Source: Chersky-840 sp963848335
GTDB taxonomy: Bacteria; Actinomycetota; Acidimicrobiia; Acidimicrobiales; UBA8190
Direction of reading: 5' to 3'
DNA length: 64,000 nucleotides
NCBI GenBank assembly: GCA_963848335.1
Contig: CAWKDD010000001.1
Coordinates: 1,302,001-1,366,000 of the forward strand
The first letter of the stretch is position 1, and each line of letters opens with the position of its first letter. Positions 56,686 to 64,000 of the stretch are shown here, one piece after another. The notes beneath the pieces are model-generated. The model searched no databases and was not told the DNA's origin. It saw only the letters and a program-made list of their open reading frames with translations. The position numbers and the translations under genes were made by a program.

Positions 56686-56749
56686 TCCTTGGGGACGGGG
56701 GCAGTCGTCCCCGGTCGGCGTCAGCTCGGGAGCTGCTCGCTCCGAGCGC

Positions 56750-57064
56750 TCAATGGAACGGGAATTGCCCGTAGGTGCTGCACAGCCCGAATGCCTCGAT
56801 CAACAGGAAGGCGCCGATGAGGGCGAGGATGACGGCCTGACGACGGCGTCCGCTGTGTCGGGCCATCACCGGTGCCATGTACCACTCCGGCAGCGGCCCG
56901 GGGCTGTTCGCCAGGTACGCCGACAAGGGCACGGCATCGGGATCGAGGGGTTGATCGGGATCGGCCGCCAGAGCGAGAGCCGTGAGCTCCTCGTCAGAGA
57001 TGCCGGGCACGCCGAGGTCGTCGTCTGTGGCAGCCATCACGGAGATCTCATCGACTGCAGCCAT
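56750..57064 (-). CDS. Small single-pass membrane protein
   Basis: 104 residues from the ATG at 57064. The cytosolic part is acidic and reads GISDEELTALALAADPDQPL, DPDAVPL, LPEWYMAPVM, a recognisable actinobacterial small-protein pattern. One hydrophobic helix follows, ILALIGAFLLIEAFGL, and then a short tail. The function is unknown. Confidence 0.65.
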   Translation of the reverse strand: MAAVDEISVMAATDDDLGVPGISDEELTALALAADPDQPLDPDAVPLSAYLANSPGPLPEWYMAPVMARHSGRRRQAVILALIGAFLLIEAFGLCSTYGQFPFH

Positions 57065-57406
57065 CGGTGAACCTCCCACCGTCGAGACGACACTTCGGAG
57101 TGTACCGGGGCGCCATCGGGGAAGGGTCTCGCTGACCCGGATCAGCTCGTCCCCGCGCACCCCGTTGTGGCGGGCGGGGCGAAGGAGTACTCGAGCCATG
57201 GAGGTCACCGGGCTGCGCTTCGGTGCCGCACCGGTCACCGTGACGCCTCGGCCTCGCCGGTGGCTCGGCGGCTCTCGGCTGCGTCCTGGCCGTGGAGGGG
57301 AAGAGGGGGAAGGGGTGTGCCTCGGTCGAGCGAACGCGCGAGCACGATGCTATCGACAGGAGTACCAGTGACACTGTCGAGGACGCCCAACGGCTAGACC
57401 TTCTGC
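57065..57406. other. Divergent intergenic stretch
   Basis: 342 bases between two divergent genes. It holds an unlikely 57-codon frame at 57198-57371 with GAAGGAG ten bases upstream, but its Arg/Gly-rich product gives no hint of a real protein. It presumably carries the two divergent promoters. No palindrome or repeat of note was seen. Confidence 0.4.
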
Positions 57407-57838
57407 GTGGGCCGACCGCACGCGAGCGTCTACGGAGAGCCTCGGGTTGTCGCTGGTGCGGCGGTGGGGCTGGCCTATGCGCTGCTCGTGTCGTTCACCC
57501 ATCCCTTCACCTGGGCTGCCGATGCGGTGACGGCGGTGGCGCTGGTCGTCGTGGCCGGGGTCACGGTCAGGGCGAGTCCCCCGAGAAGAAGGCGCCGCGG
57601 CCACGAACCGGCCGGCACCCACGCCCACCTGCGGGAGCCCCCCACCCGGCGCGCGCTGGTGTGGATGGCCCCGCTTCTCGCCATCACGGGCTGGGAGCTG
57701 TACTGCTTCGTCAGCCTGCCCCGAGTCGAGCACCCCACGCTGAGCTCCCTGATCGACCTCCTCGATTCCACTCGACCCGGCAAGTTCGCGGCCGTCGTGT
57801 TGTGGCTGGCGCTCGGGTGGTTCCTGGTGTCGCGATGA
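57407..57838 (+). CDS. Membrane protein of unknown function
   Basis: 143 residues from a GTG at 57407. Four hydrophobic stretches are present, the last two being VWMAPLLAITGWELYCF and FAAVVLWLALGWFLV, with a basic segment between helices. It overlaps the following membrane gene by four bases (ATGA). The two are probably subunits of one small membrane assembly. Confidence 0.65.
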   Translation: MGRPHASVYGEPRVVAGAAVGLAYALLVSFTHPFTWAADAVTAVALVVVAGVTVRASPPRRRRRGHEPAGTHAHLREPPTRRALVWMAPLLAITGWELYCFVSLPRVEHPTLSSLIDLLDSTRPGKFAAVVLWLALGWFLVSR

Positions 57839-58035
57839 TCGACCGACATACCACGCTCGTCGTGTGGGCGCTCCTCGGAGCCACCGTCGTCGTCGGGCAG
57901 GTGCTGGCGGTACTGGGCAAAGGTCGCGTCCCGGGCCTCGGGAAGCTGGTGGAGGCCCTGAGCACGAGCCGGGTGGGGAGGTATGCGCTCGCATTGGGGT
58001 GGATGTGGCTGGGTTGGCACGCCTTCGCCCGGTGA
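57835..58035 (+). CDS. Small two-helix membrane protein
   Basis: 66 residues from the ATG at 57835, overlapping the previous stop. Helices are LVVWALLGATVVVGQVLAVL and YALALGWMWLGWHAFAR, joined by a short basic loop (GKGRVPGLGKLVEAL). The Trp-rich C-terminus is typical of small actinobacterial membrane proteins. The function is unknown. Confidence 0.65.
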   Translation: MIDRHTTLVVWALLGATVVVGQVLAVLGKGRVPGLGKLVEALSTSRVGRYALALGWMWLGWHAFAR

Positions 58036-58078
58036 GCGCCCCGCGGCGCGGGCTGGGACCGGGGTCTAGGTTGACTTC

Positions 58079-58909
58079 GTGCGCGTCGTCCCCATGAGCC
58101 CGGCGTTGGGAGCCGTCGTCGAGGGTGTGGCGCTTTCCCCGGGGATGGACGCGGCGTCGGTGGCCGGCGTCAGGGCGGCGCTGTTGGAGCACAAGGTGCT
58201 GTGGTTCAGGCGCCAGTCGCTCGACGCGGTGTCGCTGACGGCGGTGGCGACGCGATTCGGGACCCCGACGGAGGCGCACCCCGTGGAGCCCAGCCTGGAA
58301 GGACATCCCGAGGTTCTGCCCCTGGACTCGGTGGAGGGGGCCCGGGCCGACGTCTGGCACAGCGACCTGACCTTCCAGGAGTGCCCACCGCTGGGAGCGA
58401 TCCTGTACGCACTGGAGGTCCCGCCGGTCGGGGGTGACACCATCTGGGCGGACATGTCGGGCGCGTACCAGGCATTGTCGGCGCCGCTGCGCGATTTCGT
58501 GGAAGACCTGACGGCGAGCCATTCGGCCCGGAAGGCCGGAGGGTACTTCACCGGTCGTGACCCGACAGGCGGGGAGGCGGCCGATCGGACGGCCATGGCT
58601 CGGGCTCGACATCCGCTGGTGCGGACACACGCCGAAACAGGTGCCCGCAGCCTGTTCGTGAACCCCCTGTTCACCGACAAGGTGGACGGACTGCGTCGAC
58701 GGGAGAGCGACGCATTGCTCGGGTTGCTCTACGAGGTTGCCGTCGCACCCGAGCGACTGGTGCGGTGGAAATGGGAAGAGGGGGACGTGGCGTTCTGGGA
58801 CAACCGGTGCACCATGCACTACGCCCTCCTCGACTTCGGGACGACCCCCAGGAGAATGTTGCGAGTGGCCCTGCATGGCGATCGGCCCGTGGGAGTGCAC
58901 AGCACCTAG
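58079..58909 (+). CDS. TauD/TfdA-family Fe(II)/2-oxoglutarate dioxygenase
   Basis: A 276-residue protein from a GTG at 58079. The HxD iron site is WHSDLTF (His94, Asp96) and the distal His247 lies in TMHYALLD. RRMLRVALHGDRP supplies the 2-oxoglutarate-binding Arg. The length and motif spacing are those of taurine/alpha-ketoglutarate dioxygenases, which release sulfite or remove side chains from ethers and sulfonates. It is not beside a transporter, so the substrate is unknown. Confidence 0.92.
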   Translation: MRVVPMSPALGAVVEGVALSPGMDAASVAGVRAALLEHKVLWFRRQSLDAVSLTAVATRFGTPTEAHPVEPSLEGHPEVLPLDSVEGARADVWHSDLTFQECPPLGAILYALEVPPVGGDTIWADMSGAYQALSAPLRDFVEDLTASHSARKAGGYFTGRDPTGGEAADRTAMARARHPLVRTHAETGARSLFVNPLFTDKVDGLRRRESDALLGLLYEVAVAPERLVRWKWEEGDVAFWDNRCTMHYALLDFGTTPRRMLRVALHGDRPVGVHST

Positions 58910-59042
58910 TGTTCCGACCGCCAACGGTTGCCCAATCGCACCGCCCGGGCGACGAGGATCGGACGGCGTCCTTCAGGGACGTTTCCTTCGGGGAGGTGCA
59001 GGTAAACGGACTTGGGCCCTCCGACGTGAAACCATCGTGGAC

Positions 59043-60254
59043 ATGCGCCGTCTCTCGCTCTGTCCCGCGGCGATAGTGGCACTGCTGGCGCTCTCAGCGT
59101 GTGGTGCTTCTCACCCTGTGACGACACCAACCTCGGCCGCCGCCACCGTCGTGCCCTCCACCTCCACCTCCCCCTCCACCTCCACGACATCGAGCCCACC
59201 GAGCCAAGATGTCGTTGCCGACCTGACGTGGGTGAGCGAAACGCACGGCTGGGCTCTGGCGAGTGCGTCGGATTGCAAGATCTCATGCCCGTCAGAAGTG
59301 CTCACCACCACCGATGGCGACATCTCCTGGAGCAGAGTTGGATCGCTGCCCTCGCAATCCACGTGTGCCGAGGGATGCGCTCAAAATCAGCCCCAGACGT
59401 TCAACATCCGTTTCGGCAACGATGACGACGGATACGCCTTCAATCCTGACTTGTTCGTGACGACGGACGGGGGTCGAAGCTGGAGCCAGGAACAAGGCCC
59501 GCACGTGGCGGCACTCGAGATCGCCGGATCGAATGTAATTCGTGTCGCCTACACCCAAACGGGGTGTCCGGGACCCTGCAACCCGGTCGTGGAGGAGGCT
59601 CCCCTTGGGTCCCCGTCGTGGCGGGAGCTCTATCCGATTCCCGTCGAGGGCGGCAGGGTGCAGCTGGTACGCCAGGGACCGAGCGATGTCTACGTGGCGG
59701 TGTACCGAAATCCTGCTGGTGGTGCCCAAGACGAGCAGACGACCCTTTTCATCTCGCACGACGGCGGGATGAGCTGGACCGAGCGTGCGGATCCCTGCGG
59801 CTACAGTGGAACGACTGAGAACGACACCCAGGCCTTGACTGCGGCGCCCGACGACTTGATCGCTGTTCTGTGCGCACCCCGGCTCGATGGCCCGGACTTT
59901 GTGAACATCTCGGCCGACGGTGGCAAGACCTTCACCTCCACCGCCTCGCTCCCGGGCAATGTGGGATTCCAGCTGATCGCACTGACCGACGTCGAGGACG
60001 TCTTTGTCTCCACCGGGCCCAATGGTGGGAGCCAACAGGTGCTCGAGGTGAGCCATGACGGCGGTCGCCACTGGGCACAGGCGGCGCGTGACACGGGACA
60101 AGCTGGAGGGTATGTCTCGCCGACCGCGGGGTTCTTGGGTTTCGAGTCCTCCAAGGTCGGGCGGTGGATCGGGTCTCCCGCCGACATTTGGACGACCTTC
60201 GATGGCGGAACAACCTGGTCCGCGAGGCGCATCGGGGTCTCCACGCACCGGTGA
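59043..60254 (+). CDS. Lipoprotein with Asp-box/BNR beta-propeller
   Basis: 403 residues from the ATG at 59043. MRRLSLCPAAIVALLALSAC is a lipoprotein signal with the lipidated Cys at 20. A Thr/Ser/Pro linker (about 25-55) leads to a propeller domain. Repeats of the Asp-box type are TTDGGRSWS, SHDGGMSWT, SADGGKTF, SHDGGRHWA and TFDGGTTWS. Several Cys pairs probably form disulfides outside the cell. The fold occurs in sialidases and Ycf48-like assembly factors; here there is no catalytic signature, so a binding role is likely. Confidence 0.8.
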   Translation: MRRLSLCPAAIVALLALSACGASHPVTTPTSAAATVVPSTSTSPSTSTTSSPPSQDVVADLTWVSETHGWALASASDCKISCPSEVLTTTDGDISWSRVGSLPSQSTCAEGCAQNQPQTFNIRFGNDDDGYAFNPDLFVTTDGGRSWSQEQGPHVAALEIAGSNVIRVAYTQTGCPGPCNPVVEEAPLGSPSWRELYPIPVEGGRVQLVRQGPSDVYVAVYRNPAGGAQDEQTTLFISHDGGMSWTERADPCGYSGTTENDTQALTAAPDDLIAVLCAPRLDGPDFVNISADGGKTFTSTASLPGNVGFQLIALTDVEDVFVSTGPNGGSQQVLEVSHDGGRHWAQAARDTGQAGGYVSPTAGFLGFESSKVGRWIGSPADIWTTFDGGTTWSARRIGVSTHR

Positions 60255-60341
60255 CGTCGCCGCCGCCGGATTGCGCGAGAGGACGGACCCCGGGCTGTGC
60301 AAAGTGGTCGACTCTCGCTCCGCCGTCGGGCGCGAGGGAGC

Positions 60342-61079
60342 TCAACTCGTGGAGCGGACTGCGAAGATCGTCCCTGAGCCACCGTAGGAGTTCGAGAAGA
60401 CGCCTTGGATCCGAAGCTTTCCGTTGTTCGTGGACACCGTTGCGGTGCCGTCGTCGGTGCTCTTGCCCAGGGTGATGGTGTAGGTCATCGTCGAGCCCAC
60501 GACCGTGCCGTTCACCGACTCGACGCCCACGGCTGAGGAGAGTGAGGCCGAGAATTGCCCCGTCAGGGGATCCTCGGCGTCGACGTGCAGGGTTTCCGTG
60601 GAGATCGACGAATCGAACCCGACGAGGGCGTTCCACGTACCACGGATGTCGACGTGCGCGCCGCTGGGCACCGATGGTGTGGTGGCGGCACCGGGTGAGG
60701 AGCTGAAGGGGCCGACGTGGGAGACCGCCAAACCCGCCGTCACCAGAGCGCAGGCGATCACCACGATCCCCACCCGGGGGGCCAGGCGGGAGCGGGGCCG
60801 GGGGGAGAGCTCGCCGACGGGGACGAGGGGCTGCGCCTTGTCGGCACGGGCGCCGGCCTGACCGGGTGTGCCGACGAGGGGCCAGAAGGCGGGTTCGGCG
60901 TCTCGCGGTCGGTCGGCGCCTGGTTCGGGGGAGACCGTGGGCACGGCGTTCGACGGGATCCGTCGTGGCGTGATGGGGCGCGATTCGTCCACCGTTGTGG
61001 CATCGGCGGGCTCCGAGGGGGCCTTGAGTCGTCCTCCCAGGCCGGGGAGCCCAGACGCCCGAGACCCTGGGCGCCCCAC
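60342..61079 (-). CDS. Membrane-anchored extracellular protein of unknown function
   Basis: 245 residues as read from a GTG at 61079. A Pro/Ala/Arg-rich N-terminal 95 residues lead to one helix (VGIVVIACALVTAGLAVSHV) and a beta-rich C-terminal domain (DIRGTWNALVGFDSSI, then SMTYTITLGKSTDDGTATV). An ATG at 61110 in another frame has GGAG seven bases upstream, so the real start may be there with a frame break near 61050. The function is unknown. Confidence 0.6.
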   Translation of the reverse strand: MGRPGSRASGLPGLGGRLKAPSEPADATTVDESRPITPRRIPSNAVPTVSPEPGADRPRDAEPAFWPLVGTPGQAGARADKAQPLVPVGELSPRPRSRLAPRVGIVVIACALVTAGLAVSHVGPFSSSPGAATTPSVPSGAHVDIRGTWNALVGFDSSISTETLHVDAEDPLTGQFSASLSSAVGVESVNGTVVGSTMTYTITLGKSTDDGTATVSTNNGKLRIQGVFSNSYGGSGTIFAVRSTS

Positions 61080-61145
61080 GACCCGGGGAGGGCCGCGGCG
61101 GGGTGCTCATCGTCTCCGCTCGGGATCAGGGCCCCGAGGTGTCGA

Positions 61146-61838
61146 TCACGTCAGAGAGAGGACCATCAGCTGGACCGTGTTGCGTTCCCCGCTGGGCGAG
61201 CGGAATCCCGGGGCAGAGGTCGGCTTCCCGTGCCGGCGAAAGCCCATGGACTCGAAGAACGCGATGGCGCCGTGGTTCTCGCCCATGGTCTCGAGGTGGC
61301 AACCCGGCACGCCCATCTCTCTGAGTGCGTCCAGCCACCGGTGCACCAAGATGGCGCCCACGCCGGCGCCGCGGATCGACGGCAGCAGGTCGATGTGCAG
61401 ATGGGCGGGCCAGCGCTCGTCGTACCCGCTCACCGAGGGAAGCCGGCGCCGCAGCGCGTCGACGACGACGTCGCCGAAGGAACGCCACACCACGCCGGCG
61501 GTTCCCGGCCTGAACCCGATGGCCCGTCGGAGAAGGTGCCGTGCGAAGATGCCGGCGGGACTCCAGGCCGTGCGCGAGTCCGCGCAGCCGAGCAGGTAGC
61601 CGGCCACGACACCGTCGCGCTCGGCCACGAGCGCCGACTCCGGTTCGGCGTCGGTGTAGTAGGAGGTGAACAGGTCGGCGAAGCTCTCCGTGTCACGCCA
61701 CAACCAGTCCACGGGTTCTCCCATGTAGCCGGTGACGTGACAGATGTGCCGCACCTGGGCACGGTCACGCGACTCGTAGGGCCTGACCACGGTCTCCGAC
61801 GCGGACTCGTGGCCGGTGGGTCGCCCGGCCGTAGTCAC
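61146..61838 (-). CDS. GNAT-family N-acetyltransferase
   Basis: About 230 residues from a GTG at 61838. VRPYESRDRAQVRHICHVTG, VAERDGVVAGYLLG, HLHIDLLPSIRGAGVGAILVHRWL (acetyl-CoA loop), LETMGENHGAIAFFESMGFRRHG and a final beta strand give a complete GNAT domain. It is unlike the two paralogues at 4.4 and 22.4 kb. It is followed on the same strand by membrane-protein genes. Confidence 0.85.
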   Translation of the reverse strand: MTTAGRPTGHESASETVVRPYESRDRAQVRHICHVTGYMGEPVDWLWRDTESFADLFTSYYTDAEPESALVAERDGVVAGYLLGCADSRTAWSPAGIFARHLLRRAIGFRPGTAGVVWRSFGDVVVDALRRRLPSVSGYDERWPAHLHIDLLPSIRGAGVGAILVHRWLDALREMGVPGCHLETMGENHGAIAFFESMGFRRHGKPTSAPGFRSPSGERNTVQLMVLSLT

Positions 61839-61863
61839 GGGACGAGCCTCCCACGAATTCCCG

Positions 61864-62322
61864 TCAGCGGGCTCGCCACGTGCTGGGACGGTCCTGGCGC
61901 GCCAATGCCGCCAGGTACGCGTTGTACTGGGCCAGTTCGGGGTCCTCAGCCTCTGCTCGGGCCAGGGCCACCTCGCCGGGTTCCGGTTCGGGTTCGGTCC
62001 CGGCCGGCCCGTGCCGATCGGATTGCGCTGCCTGTTGGGCCGCGGCTTCTTGCAGGCGGCGTAGCCCGCGCCGTCCGATCGTGTCGGGGTCGTCGTGCAC
62101 GAAGTGCCACCAGAAGACGGTCCCGAACACGGCGAAGCTCGGCCACATGACCGAGTAGATCCAGCCCAGCGAATCACCCGACAATCCCACTCCCACCTGC
62201 CACCAACAGGCGACGGCGCACCCCGGAATCCACACCGCCAGGGCGGCATGCGCCACCAAGGCCCGCCTCGTCGACCACAGACGGCGGCCGGCGGTGTGCG
62301 GGGGCTCGAGCGGGACGGGCAC
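61864..62322 (-). CDS. Two-helix membrane protein
   Basis: 152 residues from a GTG at 62322. Two helices (ALAVWIPGCAVACWWQVGV and LGWIYSVMWPSFAVFGTVFWWHFV) are followed by a basic RRGLRRLQEAAAQQAAQ helix and an acidic tail. The layout resembles actinobacterial transmembrane proteins encoded next to DUF3817 genes. It ends 5 bases from the neighbouring DUF3817 gene on the same strand. Confidence 0.65.
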   Translation of the reverse strand: MPVPLEPPHTAGRRLWSTRRALVAHAALAVWIPGCAVACWWQVGVGLSGDSLGWIYSVMWPSFAVFGTVFWWHFVHDDPDTIGRRGLRRLQEAAAQQAAQSDRHGPAGTEPEPEPGEVALARAEAEDPELAQYNAYLAALARQDRPSTWRAR

Positions 62323-62327
62323 GACCG

Positions 62328-62702
62328 TCAGGCCTCCTGGGGCGCCGTCCCCGGCGAGTCGGATCCCAGGTCGGTCCCGGCGATCGGACGGGCTTCACGT
62401 GCCTGTCTCGAATACACCGCGGTCAGCTTGCGCTCGGCGACGATCGCTCCGAAGGGCACCGTCCCGGCCAGGAGGACGAGGAGCGTACGGCCCACGGGGA
62501 TGCGGAGCTTCCTGGTGAGCTCGAAGGCCACGAAGAGGTACACCAGATAGAGGAACCCGTGGAGGGTTCCCAGGATATTGACCACGCCGGGGTGGCCCGC
62601 CACCTGCAGGGGGATGCCCACGAAGACGAGGACGATGAGCAGGACGGCGGTGAGGTAGGCCATGATCCGGTAGCGCGTCAGCACCGCGTGTTGCACGGAC
62701 AC
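62328..62702 (-). CDS. DUF3817-domain membrane protein
   Basis: 124 residues from a GTG at 62702. RYRIMAYLTAVLLIVLVFVGIPLQ and LGTLHGFLYLVYLFVAFELTRKLRIPVGRTLLVLLAGTVPFGAIVAERKL form the conserved three- to four-helix DUF3817 core, including the LHGFLYLVYL motif. The function of the family is unknown. It is probably co-transcribed with the membrane gene downstream. Confidence 0.8.
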   Translation of the reverse strand: MSVQHAVLTRYRIMAYLTAVLLIVLVFVGIPLQVAGHPGVVNILGTLHGFLYLVYLFVAFELTRKLRIPVGRTLLVLLAGTVPFGAIVAERKLTAVYSRQAREARPIAGTDLGSDSPGTAPQEA

Positions 62703-62803
62703 GATTCTACGAGGTCGCTCCGACCCCCTCCGAACGGGCTGCTCCCTGACTCCGGGCCCCGTGTGCTCGATCGTCGCAGCCCGTGGGTACGATCCTGCGG
62801 GCG

Positions 62804-63695
62804 ATGAGCAAGACACCCTTCGGCGAGCAGACCTCGGTGGAGCCTCGCTCCGAGGGCGACGGTCGTTATCGGGCCGTGATCAGTGACCAGTGGAACGCGC
62901 CCGTCCTTCCCCACGGAGGGATCGTCACCGCCCTGGCGCTGCGGGCCATGGCCGCCGAGCTCGGTCTTCCCGACCAGACGCTGCGATCGGTGACGACGGT
63001 GTTCGCCGCCCAGGTGCCGCCAGGCCCTGTCGACATCGACGTCACGGTGCTCCGATCCGGGCGGACCATGTCCCAAGCCACCGCCACGGTCCGCTCGAGC
63101 GGGCAGGACAGCGGGCACACCGCCGTGGCGGTGTTCGGAGGAGCGCGCCGAGGTTTCGAATTCACCGATCTGGCTCTGTCCGGAGGTTGCGGCGCCCGAG
63201 CTGTGCCCGTCATTTCGCGATCCGGTGCCCGAGGGAGTGCCCACATTTCCGCGCGCCACGTTCTGGGAGCATGTCGAGTCACGCGTGGCCATCGGCCATG
63301 CCCCGTGGGATCAGTGGGTGCCCTCGTCGTCGGAGCGGGCGTACTGGTACCGCTTCGACGACCCGCCCGTCGACGACGGTGGCGAGTGGGACCCGCTCGC
63401 ACTGGTGACGTTGTGCGACACGATGCCCGGCGCGGTGGGGGAGCGCATGGGACCCGGCCTGCCCCTGTGGTTCGGACCCAGCGCGGACCTGACCGTGCAC
63501 GTGCTGGGCCGCGCCGCCTCGGAGTGGCTGCTGGCCCACAATCGTGCCCGCCACGCCGGGGACGGGTATGCGTCGGTGGAGATGGCGCTGTGGGATCCGG
63601 GACGCGGCCTCGTGGCCTACGCCACGCAGATGATGTTCTTCAGCTTTCCTGAGGGTGGATCGCCTGGTGCACGACCTACGAGTCCGCCACCGTGA
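62804..63695 (+). CDS. Acyl-CoA thioesterase-like hot-dog-fold protein (frame broken)
   Basis: ATG at 62804. The first frame shows a TesB-like N-terminal hot-dog domain: ISDQWNAPVLPHGGIVTALALRAMAAELG, LRSVTTVFAAQVPPGPVDIDVTVLR. It shifts near 63177. The second hot-dog repeat in the next frame reads LVTLCDTMPGAVGERMGPG, then HNRARHAGDGYASVEMALWDPG and LVAYATQMMFFSFP. The rejoined length is about 296 residues. It likely hydrolyses acyl-CoA thioesters. Confidence 0.8.
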
Positions 63696-63732
63696 CGCGA
63701 TGTGTGCGTTCGTCCGGTGAGTACCCACCAGG

Positions 63733-64000
63733 TCACGACAGGTGAGACAGCCCTCGTTCGACGTCCGCCAGGTGATGCTGTGAGTCGTGTAACGCATGTT
63801 CCAGGAGACGTCGCACGTCACTTCGGTTGGCGCCGATGGTGATCCCTCGCGACCACGTCTCGCGCCCCGCTCCGTCGGCGACTTCGGCGAGTAGGGAAGC
63901 CTGAATCGTCAGCGCGGCCACGACATCATCGGGATCGGCATCGCCGTAGGCAGCCGCCGCAGAATCGACAAGATCCTCGGCGATGTGCGGGAGGACGGGC
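63733..64000 (-). CDS. DinB-superfamily protein, partial at right edge
   Basis: C-terminal about 88 residues of a gene that enters from beyond the right edge and stops at 63733. The visible part, LEHALHDSQHHLADVERGLSHL, is the terminal helix of DinB-like four-helix proteins with the HxxxH metal ligand, preceded by IAEDLVDSAAAAYGDADPDD. It is probably related in fold to the mycothiol-type protein at 48681. Its start is not in the window. Confidence 0.6.
   Translation of the reverse strand, partial: PVLPHIAEDLVDSAAAAYGDADPDDVVAALTIQASLLAEVADGAGRETWSRGITIGANRSDVRRLLEHALHDSQHHLADVERGLSHLS

Noticed and set aside
57198..57371. 57-codon frame with GAAGGAG upstream
   Set aside because: Arg/Gly-rich product with no structure; likely chance frame in high-GC DNA.

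Overview
This is one high-GC stretch (roughly 70 percent by eye) of an actinobacterial chromosome. The most likely source is Acidimicrobiia or a close relative. The clues are an N-terminal GWW-ASDGKWYPP motif in a small protein near 50.3 kb, a mycothiol-type DinB enzyme, an F420-type luciferase-like oxidoreductase, MurT/GatD peptidoglycan amidation, Tat/lipobox exports, and many GTG/TTG starts with 1-4 base stop/start overlaps. No phage, insertion sequence, CRISPR array or rRNA was found. One tRNA-Val(CAC) is present. This lineage placement is an inference.

Layout. 0-8.6 kb: a GMC oxidoreductase/alpha-beta hydrolase fusion (cut by the left edge) coupled to a metallophosphoesterase; an acetyltransferase; a secreted protein; a PadR regulator with its membrane partner. 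8.9-19 kb: an oxidoreductase/TIM-barrel pair, a secreted GH26-type glycosidase, a KimA-like permease, a TauE-type exporter, then LLM oxidoreductase, RraA-like protein, 2-hydroxyacid dehydrogenase, cupin and ureidoglycolate-lyase-like genes. 19-28 kb: a Tat-lipoprotein GH116-type glycosidase, YqgE, a second acetyltransferase, LysR, a HAD/PlsC fusion coupled to murT-gatD. 28-34.3 kb: a minus-strand operon of a fatty-acyl-reductase/HAD fusion, zinc alcohol dehydrogenase, LarA-like protein and acyltransferase, facing a TetR gene across a 23-bp gap that holds a perfect 14-bp palindrome. 35-38.4 kb: membrane protein, VOC protein, amidase. 38.4-48.6 kb: a cobalamin riboswitch followed by eleven tightly packed genes, btuF-btuC-btuD-cobO-cbiZ-cobU-cobS-cbiB-cobC-cobT-cobQ, for corrinoid uptake, adenosylation, cobinamide remodelling and nucleotide-loop assembly. 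48.6-64 kb: tRNA-Val, a mycothiol-type enzyme, an MMPL transporter, a desaturase, a TauD-type dioxygenase, a propeller lipoprotein, several small membrane proteins, a thioesterase-like gene and a DinB-like gene cut by the right edge.

The dominant oddity is that at least 18 single-site reading-frame breaks interrupt 16 otherwise well-conserved genes, including murT, gatD and six genes of the cobalamin operon. Most lie in short G/C runs. Residual sequence error is the simplest explanation, so the affected genes are described as reconstructed across the break and probably function normally in the living cell. The most interesting biology is the TetR-linked acyl-reductase/LarA-like/acyltransferase operon, the CbiZ-containing riboswitch-controlled cobamide operon, and a promoter-plus-hairpin leader in front of the HAD/PlsC-murT-gatD operon.
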